Below are positions 7,855-14,941 of a DNA stretch of 18,152 nt, in pieces. Both the position numbers and the translations under genes were made by a program. The stretch spans positions 4,594 through 22,745 of the forward strand of contig DIZZ01000216.1 of assembly GCA_002428045.1 (NCBI GenBank), in the 5' to 3' direction. Position 1 is the first letter of the stretch. Each line of letters starts with the position of its first letter. The notes beneath the pieces are model-generated. The model made no database searches, was not told where the DNA came from, and saw only the letters and a list, made by a program, of their open reading frames with translations. Source of the DNA: Verrucomicrobia bacterium UBA6015. Lineage in GTDB: Bacteria > Verrucomicrobiota > Kiritimatiellia > UBA8416.

Positions 7855-8853
7855 ATGAATAAGATGTGCAGTCGAACCGTTGCGGGGGCCGTTGCCGCTG
7901 CCGTGGGGTTGTGTGTGGCGTCGGTCGGTCAGGCTCAGATGGCGGTGGATACCAAGCTTCCGGAGTATAAACCCGTGGTCGGCGTGTCCGGCAGTCTCAA
8001 GAGCGTGGGTTCGGATTCCATGAACAACCTGATGACCCTCTGGGCCGAAGGGTTCCTGGGTATGTACCCGAACGTGCAGATCGAAATCGAGGGCAAGGGC
8101 TCCTCGACCGCTCCGGCGGCGTTGATTGCCGGGACCGCGCAATTCGGCCCGATGAGCCGGAGTATGAAGGGTGCCGAGGTGGATGCCTTCGAGAAAAAGT
8201 ATGGCTACAAGCCGGTGCTGCTGCGGACGTCGATCGACGTGCTGGCGGTGTATGTCAACAAGGACAATCCGATCAAGGGATTGACATTGCAGCAAGTGGA
8301 TGCCGTGTTCAGCTCGACGCGTCGCGGCGGAGCGGCCAGCGAGATCCGCACCTGGGGCGAGGCCGGTCTTGACGGAACCTGGGCGAATCTGCCCATCAGC
8401 CTGTACGGGCGCAATGCCGCTTCCGGAACCTATGGTTTCTTCAAGGAGAATGCCCTTTTCGGCGGTGACTACAAGGATGCCGTGAAAGAGCAGCCGGGCA
8501 GCTCCTCGGTGGTGCAGGGCGTGGCCAGCGAGAAGGCCGGTATCGGCTACAGCGGGATTGGCTATCGTACAGCGGATGTGCGTCCGGTGGCGCTGGCGCG
8601 CGAGGCGGGGCAGGAGCATTTTGAGGCCGTGGCTGAAAACGCCTACAATGGCAACTACCCGTTGGCCCGTTTCCTGAACATCTACATCAACGCCCGCCCG
8701 GGCGTGCCGCTGGATCCCGTCCGCCGCGAGTTCATCAAATACATGTTCAGCCGCCAGGGCCAGGAGGACGTCGTCCGCGATGGCTACTTCCCCGTGGATG
8801 CGACGATTGCCCGTGAAACGCTCAAGGGTCTCGGCATCGAAGCAAACTTCTAA
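7855..8853 (+). CDS. pstS: Phosphate-binding protein PstS
   Basis: This is the periplasmic phosphate-binding protein (332 residues) that delivers phosphate to the PstCA permease. A signal peptide ends near GQAQ (residues 25-28). The mature protein shows the family's ligand-binding segments: VGSDSMNNLM near 51-60, GKGSSTAPAALIAG near 80-93 followed by FGPMSR, and GRNAASGTYGFF near 185-196. These supply the Ser, Asp, Arg and Thr contacts known from PstS structures. The start has AAGGAG and AGGA just upstream. It is the first gene of the pst operon, with the small lipoprotein gene 32 bases downstream and no terminator between. The length is normal. It belongs to the PstS-like group (PBP_like_2) that also includes some broader-acting binding proteins, but the gene context points to phosphate. 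Confidence 0.93.
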   Translation: MNKMCSRTVAGAVAAAVGLCVASVGQAQMAVDTKLPEYKPVVGVSGSLKSVGSDSMNNLMTLWAEGFLGMYPNVQIEIEGKGSSTAPAALIAGTAQFGPMSRSMKGAEVDAFEKKYGYKPVLLRTSIDVLAVYVNKDNPIKGLTLQQVDAVFSSTRRGGAASEIRTWGEAGLDGTWANLPISLYGRNAASGTYGFFKENALFGGDYKDAVKEQPGSSSVVQGVASEKAGIGYSGIGYRTADVRPVALAREAGQEHFEAVAENAYNGNYPLARFLNIYINARPGVPLDPVRREFIKYMFSRQGQEDVVRDGYFPVDATIARETLKGLGIEANF

Positions 8854-8885
8854 ACGCAACTGTAAATTAAAAAGGAGGAATAATC

Positions 8886-9260
8886 ATGAGTTGGTTGAAA
8901 AATATCGTAGGTGCCGCTGCCGTGATGAGTTTGGCTGCGGGATGCAACACCACTGCACAGACATGTTGCCCGGCTCCAAAAGCGGCCGAGCCTGTCGCCG
9001 CCGTCAAGGCGGTTGAAACCGCGAAGTCGGCTGCTGTCGTGAAGCCGGCTGCTGCCGCCTCGTCCTATGACAAGCCAGGGTTTGTGACAGCGGTGGTCAA
9101 GGGGCGCCTGTGGGTATTCGCGGATGGCAGCCCGGAATTGGTGGCGTTTCGTAAAACCGGCAAGACCCCAGCCGTACACGCGACGCGGGTCAAGGCCGGT
9201 CCGGCAGGGATGACGCTGATCGCTCCTGATCTGTCGATCCTCGACGCCTATATGAAATAA
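8886..9260 (+). CDS. Small lipoprotein encoded inside the pst operon
   Basis: This is a 124-residue predicted lipoprotein. A hydrophobic leader ends LAAGC with Cys20, followed by a Cys-containing, Ala/Lys/Pro-rich linker (21-60) that could span the periplasm. A compact C-terminal domain of about 60 residues contains GRLWVFADGS near 73-82 and HATRVKAGPAGMTL near 98-111. I do not know a named family for it. The ribosome binding site is very strong (AGGAGG about six bases before the ATG), suggesting high expression alongside pstS. It sits between pstS and pstC, followed by a strong hairpin. An accessory role in phosphate uptake, for example tethering or phosphate capture near PstS, is inference from position only. 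Confidence 0.75.
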   Translation: MSWLKNIVGAAAVMSLAAGCNTTAQTCCPAPKAAEPVAAVKAVETAKSAAVVKPAAAASSYDKPGFVTAVVKGRLWVFADGSPELVAFRKTGKTPAVHATRVKAGPAGMTLIAPDLSILDAYMK

Positions 9261-9294
9261 TGGCATTGGCATACTGAACCAGTTAAAATAACAT

Positions 9295-9325
9295 GGCGGG
9301 CGGGGGGGCAGTCCCTCCGTCCGCC
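9295..9325 (+). promoter_or_regulatory. Strong 13-bp hairpin between lipoprotein gene and pstC
   Basis: Bases 9295-9307 pair with 9313-9325 through 13 consecutive pairs (11 Watson-Crick, 2 G-U in RNA) around a five-base loop. No T-run follows, so it is not a classical terminator. It ends 16 bases before the pstC GTG. A hairpin here could shield the 3' end of the pstS-lipoprotein message, attenuate transcription into pstC, or limit pstC translation, all of which would give more binding protein than permease. Confidence 0.6.
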
Positions 9326-9341
9326 TGTTCGGGTGTAAAAC

Positions 9342-11972
9342 GTGAGTGAAACCGCAAAAACTTTTACAGGACGCCGTCGGGAACGCAAGACTCGACCGAT
9401 GATCAAGGTGGTGGATGGCGTTGCCCGGACACTGATCACCCTCGGCGGGCTGGGTACGATCCTGGCCGTCTCGACGGTGTGTGTGTTTCTCGTGGCCGTG
9501 GCGGCCCCCCTTTTCTCCAGCGCCCGGATTGATGATGGACAGCAGGTCGCCCCGCCTTGGCTGGCACGGCAGGAGCATCCGGTCCATCTGGCCTTGGATG
9601 AGTACCAGTTGCTGGGCTGGGCGATGTTTGCCGATGGTTCGCTCCAGGTGTTCCGCAGCGATACCGGCGAAAAAGTGGGCGAGCGCTATCGCCCGTTTGG
9701 CGAGCGACGGTTGACCGCTTGGAGTTTCAATGCCGACGGGGCCGATGTTTGTTTTGGTTTCGAGGATGGTCATGCGCAACTGGGAACGGCCCGTATTGCG
9801 ATCAGTTTCATGGGAGAGCAGCAGGCCCCTGATGCCGTCAAGGCCATCCCTATCGGCGGCGTGATGATGCACGAAAATGCCTTGTTCGCGCATCCGCAGC
9901 CGGGGCAGTTCCGTCGCCATGCCTTCGAGTACAGTCTTCAATCACCAATTCGTCTTTCGGACCAGCCGATCCAATTGCTGGGGCATAGCGTGCGCTCGTC
10001 AGGTCCGGTAATGATTGCCTTTGCGGGCGGGCGGCTGGCGATCTATTCCATCAGCGAGATCCGCAACTTCCTGACCCAGGCAGTCACGCAGCAGGCACGG
10101 CGGGTCGATGTCCCCTACGAACCGCGCACGACGGGTGGCGAGCCTACCTATCTGATGCTTTCCGGCCTTGGCGATCTGGCCTACATGGCCTGGCCCGATG
10201 GTCACCTGCGGCGCTATGATGCCCGCACGCTTGATAATCCTAAATTAGTGGAAACCGTGGACCTTGTACCGGACAAGGATGCCAAACTCACGGCCTTGAG
10301 GTTCCTGATCGGTCGCACCACCCTGATATCGGGGGATTCCCAAGGACGGGTCACTGCCTGGTTCTGTGCACCGGACGAGACCAAGATCGACCGTAACGCG
10401 CTGGTCGCGGCGCATGACCTCGGGACGGCAGGTGCGGCCGTAACCGCGCTGAGCGGATCGCCCCGCTCGCGCCTGCTGGCTGCAGGCTTTGCCGATGGTC
10501 GTTTGCGGGTATTCCACGTGACGGCCAATGCTATGCTGCTGGAGACCTCCCCGATGCCCGATGTGGAAGCCTCCCCGATCCGCGTGGTAGCCATCGGTTC
10601 CCGTGAGGATCGGCTTCTGGCGGCCTCGTCGATCTCGCTGATGAGCTGGCAGATGGATCGGCGGTATCCCGCCATCAACGTTAATTCGCTCTTCCGCAAG
10701 GTCTGGTACGAAGGTTATGCCGAGCCGAAGCATACCTGGCAATCCTCCTCGGGGACCGATGACTTTGAACCCAAGTACGGCCTGATGCCGCTGATTTTCG
10801 GCACCCTGAAAGCCACGTTCTACTCCCTGCTGTTCGGGCTGCCGATCGCCTTGCTGGCCGCGATATTCACCAGCGAATTCATGCACCCGCGGGTCAAGGC
10901 ACGGGTCAAGCCGCTGGTCGAGATGATGGCCAGCCTGCCCAGTGTGGTTCTCGGGTTCCTGGCCGCCCTGGTCATTGCTCCGGTCGTGGAGCATATCGTG
11001 CCGGGCGTGCTGGCGTTGTTCGTGGGTGTTCCCCTGGCCTTTCTGACGGGTGCGTATCTCTGGCAGCTCATGCCCCGGCGCTGGGCGCTGCGTTTGGTGG
11101 CGTATCGCTTCTGGGCGATCTGCCTGATGGCTGTGCCGGGCATCTGGGCCGCCCTCCAGTCCGGTCCGCTGGTTGAACGGCTCCTGTTTGCCGGGGACTT
11201 CAAGCGCTGGATGGATGGGCAGGTCGGGACGGGGGCGGGCGGCTGGTTCGTGCTGCTGACGCCGCTGACCGCGATCCTTGCCGCTGTGGTGATCAACCGC
11301 CTGCTGCGCGACCGGGTTCGCGACTGGTCGTATGGCTGGACAAGGACGCAAGCCGCCGGGTTCGATGCCCTGAAATTCGTGTTCAGCGTGATGTGCTGGC
11401 TGGCCTTGACGGCTGGCATTGCCTGGTTGCTGGCGGAGCCGGGACTCCTGTCGAAGGAAGGCTTCGACCCGCGCGGCGAGGGGATGCATAATTTCCTGGG
11501 GACCTACGTGCAGCGTAATGCCATGGTGGTCGGTTTCATCATGGGCTTTGCCATCATCCCGATCATCTACACCCTGGCCGAGGATGCCCTGAGCTCGGTG
11601 CCGCAGCACCTGCGGTCGGCCTCGCTGGGGGCGGGTGCCACCCCCTGGCAGACCACCGTCCGGATCATTATCCCGACGGCCATGAGCGGGCTCTTCTCGG
11701 CGGCGATGATCGGCCTGGGCCGGGCCGTGGGCGAGACGATGATCGTCCTGATGGCGGCCGGCAATACGCCGGTGATGCAGATGAACCTGTTCAACGGGTT
11801 CCGGACACTCTCGGCCAATATCGCCGTGGAGCTTCCCGAGGCCCCGGCTGGCGGCTCGCATTACCGCGTCCTGTTCCTGGCGGCGCTGGCCCTCTTCGTC
11901 ATGACGTTTATTGTCAACACCTTTGCAGAGATGATCCGGCAGCGGTTCAGAAAGCGGGCTTATCAGTTATGA
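9342..11972 (+). CDS. pstC: Long-form phosphate ABC permease PstC with WD40-like domain
   Basis: This 876-residue inner-membrane permease pairs with PstA; ordinary PstC has about 300 residues. After one membrane helix (about 30-56), residues 60-450 form a region with repeated blade-like segments such as FADGSLQVF, WPDGHLRRYD, DSQGRVTAW and FADGRLRVF, resembling a WD40 beta-propeller, presumably periplasmic. The permease core starts near 482 with GTLKATFYSLL. It contains an extra block with additional helices at about 570-725. The coupling loop that contacts PstB lies near 747-775 (EDALSSVPQHLRSASLGAGA). The start is GTG with no clear Shine-Dalgarno, so the exact N-terminus is uncertain. The stop overlaps the pstA start as ATGA. 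Similar long PstC proteins are known in some Gram-negative bacteria, but the job of the added domain is not established. Confidence 0.9.
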   Translation: MSETAKTFTGRRRERKTRPMIKVVDGVARTLITLGGLGTILAVSTVCVFLVAVAAPLFSSARIDDGQQVAPPWLARQEHPVHLALDEYQLLGWAMFADGSLQVFRSDTGEKVGERYRPFGERRLTAWSFNADGADVCFGFEDGHAQLGTARIAISFMGEQQAPDAVKAIPIGGVMMHENALFAHPQPGQFRRHAFEYSLQSPIRLSDQPIQLLGHSVRSSGPVMIAFAGGRLAIYSISEIRNFLTQAVTQQARRVDVPYEPRTTGGEPTYLMLSGLGDLAYMAWPDGHLRRYDARTLDNPKLVETVDLVPDKDAKLTALRFLIGRTTLISGDSQGRVTAWFCAPDETKIDRNALVAAHDLGTAGAAVTALSGSPRSRLLAAGFADGRLRVFHVTANAMLLETSPMPDVEASPIRVVAIGSREDRLLAASSISLMSWQMDRRYPAINVNSLFRKVWYEGYAEPKHTWQSSSGTDDFEPKYGLMPLIFGTLKATFYSLLFGLPIALLAAIFTSEFMHPRVKARVKPLVEMMASLPSVVLGFLAALVIAPVVEHIVPGVLALFVGVPLAFLTGAYLWQLMPRRWALRLVAYRFWAICLMAVPGIWAALQSGPLVERLLFAGDFKRWMDGQVGTGAGGWFVLLTPLTAILAAVVINRLLRDRVRDWSYGWTRTQAAGFDALKFVFSVMCWLALTAGIAWLLAEPGLLSKEGFDPRGEGMHNFLGTYVQRNAMVVGFIMGFAIIPIIYTLAEDALSSVPQHLRSASLGAGATPWQTTVRIIIPTAMSGLFSAAMIGLGRAVGETMIVLMAAGNTPVMQMNLFNGFRTLSANIAVELPEAPAGGSHYRVLFLAALALFVMTFIVNTFAEMIRQRFRKRAYQL

Positions 11973-13909
11973 GTGACGATATCAACACAACGCAGAAGGC
12001 ACCGGCCAAGCGGGGGCGGCGGCGCGGATCAAGCGATGGCAGCGGGACGTTGCTGGCACATGGCGAGCCGATGGTCTGGCTGACCGGGGGCGGTCTGGCA
12101 CTGGCGCTGATCATGGTCATCGGGCTGCTGGCACTGGTCATTTTCCAGGGCATTTTCACGTTCCGTCCGGTCCCCCTGGCGCGGATCGCCCTGCACGATG
12201 GCCGCATTCACCAGGGCGAGGTGACCCGCCGCGAGCGGTACCAGCCGTCCGAGGCGGTCCTGGATCGCCTGCCGGAGGCTGTGCGCGAACGGGCTGGGCA
12301 GGAGGTCGCTGCAAACGGTGGCTGGGCCTGGCGACGGTTGGTCCGCACCGGGAACTACGAGCTCAGCGGCGAACATTTCAACTGGGTGAGCGACTACGAG
12401 GTGGCCGGGGAATCCGCACCCGCCTGGGCCTTGGTGGTTGAGCGGATGCAATGGGGGCGGTTCTACGGGGAGCCCGTGCGTTTTGAGATCGACCATCCGC
12501 TAGTCAAGTCCGGCCGTGATGAGGCCATTGGCTTTGCCGCGATGCTGGTAACCGATGGCGAGGTGCTTTACCGCGTGGGCCGCTCCCTCGTGAAGGCGGA
12601 CGCCCTGGCGGAGGATGCGGCGGTGGATGCCTGCGTGGAAGTGTGGCGGGATCCGGCAACGGTCTGGCGCCAGTTTGAGCGTTATCACGGCGAGGTGCGC
12701 CAGCGCTGGCAGATGCGGCGTAACCTCGAAAAGCATGATATCGGAAAAATCAGTCGCCTGAGTAATCAGGCCCGACTGGACCTGCGAAAGATGGAATTGA
12801 CCGTTCAGGAGACCGAGGTGCGCTATGGCGAGACCTCGGCCCGCGCCCAGGCGGCGCGCCAACGCCTGGAGGAGCAACGCCTGAAACAGCAGGCGGCAGA
12901 TGCCGATGCCGAAAAGGCGTTCCTGCAGGTCCGTCAGCAAATCAGTGACCTGGACAAGGAGAACGAGCGTTTCCGGATGGTCATGGCAACGACCTCCGGC
13001 CCGGCGGAATCCGTGCTCAAGCTGTCCGATATCGTGCGTGCCTATCCGGCCAACCAGCTTTCCTTCGGCGACCGGGCCTCAATTTATGTCGGACGGTGGT
13101 GGGAGTTCCTGGCCGATGACCCCCGCGAGGCAAACATGGAAGGGGGCGTGTTCCCCGCCATTTTCGGCACGGTGGTGATGACGCTGATCATGAGCATCCT
13201 TGTGGTACCCTTCGGGGTGCTGGCTGCCCTCTACCTGCGGGAATACGCCAAGGCGGGGCCGATGATTTCCGCCGTGCGTATCGCGATCAACAATCTGGCA
13301 GGTGTGCCCTCGATCGTCTTTGGTGTCTTCGGGCTGGGCTTCTTCTGCTACCTGGTGGGCGGCTCGATTGACCAGGTCTTCTTCCAGGCCAATTTGCCGA
13401 GTCCTACGTATGGGACAGGCGGCGTCATGTGGGCCTCCTTCACCCTGGCGCTGCTGACGCTGCCCGTGGTGATCGTGGCGACCGAGGAGGCCCTCTCGGC
13501 GGTGTCCAGCTCGATGCGCGAGGGGTCCTATGCCTGCGGTGCCAGCAAGTGGCAGACGATCAAGCGGATCGTGCTGCCGCGGGCCATGCCGGGCATCATG
13601 ACCGGCATGATCCTGGCCATGGCGCGCGGGGCGGGCGAGGTGGCACCACTAATGCTGGTCGGTGCCGTGAAGATGGCCCCGGAACTGCCGATCGACGGCA
13701 TCTTCCCGTTCATCCATCCCGAGCGCAGCTTCATGCATCTCGGCTTTCACATCTTTGACCTCGGCTTCCAGAGCCAGAATAGCGAGGCCGCCAAACCCAT
13801 GGTGTTCACCACCACACTGCTGTTGATCGCCATTGTGGCGGGGCTGAACATCACGGCGGTATTGATACGCAACCGCCTGCGCAAACGGTTTGCAACGTCG
13901 GCATTTTAA
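11969..13909 (+). CDS. pstA: Long-form phosphate ABC permease PstA with coiled coil
   Basis: This is the second half of the PstCA channel, at 646 residues more than twice the common length. A basic N-terminus is followed by a membrane helix (about 35-62), then a large extra region (65-380). Part of that region, about 249-337, is a long heptad-rich coiled coil with many Glu, Arg, Gln and Ala. The permease core starts near 391 (FPAIFGTVVMTLIMS). It shows the coupling loop near 504-530 (EEALSAVSSSMREG, then GASKW) that docks on the ATPase. Its start overlaps the pstC stop by four bases, indicating translational coupling and near-equal synthesis. Both permease subunits carry oversized extra regions, so the propeller of PstC and the coiled coil of PstA may contact each other or PstS outside the membrane; this is inference. 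Confidence 0.9.
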   Translation: MSDDINTTQKAPAKRGRRRGSSDGSGTLLAHGEPMVWLTGGGLALALIMVIGLLALVIFQGIFTFRPVPLARIALHDGRIHQGEVTRRERYQPSEAVLDRLPEAVRERAGQEVAANGGWAWRRLVRTGNYELSGEHFNWVSDYEVAGESAPAWALVVERMQWGRFYGEPVRFEIDHPLVKSGRDEAIGFAAMLVTDGEVLYRVGRSLVKADALAEDAAVDACVEVWRDPATVWRQFERYHGEVRQRWQMRRNLEKHDIGKISRLSNQARLDLRKMELTVQETEVRYGETSARAQAARQRLEEQRLKQQAADADAEKAFLQVRQQISDLDKENERFRMVMATTSGPAESVLKLSDIVRAYPANQLSFGDRASIYVGRWWEFLADDPREANMEGGVFPAIFGTVVMTLIMSILVVPFGVLAALYLREYAKAGPMISAVRIAINNLAGVPSIVFGVFGLGFFCYLVGGSIDQVFFQANLPSPTYGTGGVMWASFTLALLTLPVVIVATEEALSAVSSSMREGSYACGASKWQTIKRIVLPRAMPGIMTGMILAMARGAGEVAPLMLVGAVKMAPELPIDGIFPFIHPERSFMHLGFHIFDLGFQSQNSEAAKPMVFTTTLLLIAIVAGLNITAVLIRNRLRKRFATSAF

Positions 13910-13924
13910 GGAACAGGAGACACG

Positions 13925-14809
13925 ATGACAGCAATCGCAGATTTACTCGAACCGGCGACCACCAAAGCTGACGGAACCGCCACCGCCAACCGTTTGCATG
14001 CCATTGCCCGCGGCGAGGCGTTCACGCCGGCCGTTCACGCCGAACTGGCCACTGAGCGTTATGTCCTGGAAGTGGACCATTTCAACCTCTGGTACGGCAA
14101 GGCCCAGGCTCTGCACGACATCAGCCTCGATATCCCGGTCGGAAAAGTAACCGCCATGATCGGCCCTTCCGGCTGCGGCAAATCCACCTTGCTGCGCTCG
14201 GTCAACCGGCTCAACGACCTCGTCGATTGCGTGCGGGTGGACGGCGATATGCGCATCAACGGCCAGACTATCTACCACAAGGCGGTGGACGTGATCGAGC
14301 TGCGCAAGCGCATGGGTATGGTCTTCCAGAAGTCCAATCCTTTCCCGATGAGCATCTATGAGAATGTGGTCTATCCCCTGCGGATCGACGGGGAACGCAA
14401 CAAGGCCGTGCTGGACGAGGTCTGCGAACGCAGCTTGCGGGGAGCGGCGTTGTGGGACGAGGTCAAGGACCGGCTGCATGAGAGTGCCCTGGGGATGTCC
14501 GGTGGACAGCAGCAGCGGCTGTGCATCGCCCGCGCGATCTCGGCCGAGCCCGAAGTTTTGCTGATGGATGAGCCCTGCTCGGCACTCGATCCGATCGCCA
14601 CCAACCACATCGAAGACCTGATCCACGAACTCAAGGGCGAATACACCATCCTGATCGTGACGCACAACATGCAGCAGGCGGCCCGCGTGAGCGACTACAC
14701 GGCCTTCATGTACCTCGGACGCCTGATCGAGTACGGCCCGACCGCCACCCTCTTCCAGAAACCCAAGCTGCGCGAGACCCTCGACTACGTCACCGGTCGC
14801 TTCGGTTGA
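13925..14809 (+). CDS. pstB: Phosphate ABC transporter ATPase PstB
   Basis: This cytoplasmic ATPase drives phosphate import through PstCA. All ABC landmarks are present: Walker A GPSGCGKST (80-88), Q-loop Gln135 in VFQKSNPFPMS, signature MSGGQQQR (191-198), Walker B VLLMDEP (211-217) with its catalytic Glu216, and H-loop His247 in IVTHNM. The FQKSNPFPMSI segment is typical of PstB rather than other ABC ATPases. The protein has 294 residues, about 35-45 more than most PstB, owing to an N-terminal extension before VDHFNLWYG. The start has AGGAGA upstream and lies 15 bases after the pstA stop. It is the last pst gene. Where phoU often follows, the window instead has restriction-modification remnants. 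No terminator was found after it. Confidence 0.96.
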   Translation: MTAIADLLEPATTKADGTATANRLHAIARGEAFTPAVHAELATERYVLEVDHFNLWYGKAQALHDISLDIPVGKVTAMIGPSGCGKSTLLRSVNRLNDLVDCVRVDGDMRINGQTIYHKAVDVIELRKRMGMVFQKSNPFPMSIYENVVYPLRIDGERNKAVLDEVCERSLRGAALWDEVKDRLHESALGMSGGQQQRLCIARAISAEPEVLLMDEPCSALDPIATNHIEDLIHELKGEYTILIVTHNMQQAARVSDYTAFMYLGRLIEYGPTATLFQKPKLRETLDYVTGRFG

Positions 14810-14819
14810 TGATCGCCTC

Positions 14820-14895
14820 CGCGCTTGCATTGCCCTCCATTTTCTGCGAATTTAGCCGCCATGGCTATTCAACCCATTTTCGATGAACCGTTTCT
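14820..14895 (+). repeat. Direct repeat copy 1: leader and first codons of a type IIG gene
   Basis: These 76 bases match 16028-16103 at 70 positions with no gaps. The copy covers about 41 bases upstream of the ATG plus the first 11-12 codons. Several of the six differences are silent or conservative (for example Ile for Leu at codon 6), so the copies separated some time ago or are old paralogues. Similarity stops abruptly at 14895, where the remnant jumps to sequence resembling the gene's far end. Confidence 0.85.
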
Positions 14896-14941
14896 CTACC
14901 GGCTAACGCCGGAGGAGATTAAGACCGTGGAGGCGAGGTAA
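14861..14941 (+). pseudogene. Head-plus-tail deletion remnant of a type IIG restriction-methyltransferase gene
   Basis: This is an open frame of 26 codons. Its first 12 residues, MAIQPIFDEPFL, match the start of the type IIG gene at 16069 except for one residue. Its last 14, YRLTPEEIKTVEAR, resemble the usual C-terminal end of Eco57I-like type IIG enzymes, which commonly close with a form of YGLTEEEI-VE. The reading frame is kept across the join, so this looks like an in-frame internal deletion that removed nearly the whole gene between codon 12 and the last 14. A 5-bp inverted repeat (14899-14903 with 14908-14912) lies just after the join. Its TAA stop overlaps the transposase ATG as TAATG, and the GGAGG ahead of that ATG lies inside the remnant. 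It may still be translated as a leader peptide. The match at the head is seen directly; the tail assignment rests on family knowledge. Confidence 0.65.

Noticed and set aside
7744..8859. Open frame of 371 codons on the minus strand opposite pstS
   Set aside because: The plus strand encodes PstS with signal peptide and ribosome binding site. The antisense translation is low-complexity His/Arg-rich and has no start signal.
10245..11861. Long open frame of 538 codons on the minus strand opposite pstC
   Set aside because: Its translation is rich in Arg, His, Gln and Pro with no recognisable domain, while the plus strand encodes a clear PstC. It is a by-product of G+C-rich codon use.
13943..14830. 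Open frame of 295 codons on the minus strand opposite pstB
   Set aside because: PstB on the plus strand has all ABC ATPase motifs; the reverse frame shows no known domain.
14899..14912. CCGGC/GCCGG inverted repeat as a REP-type target of the adjacent transposase
   Set aside because: The stem is only 5 bp, lies within the presumed tail codons of the remnant, and no second copy was seen near the gene.
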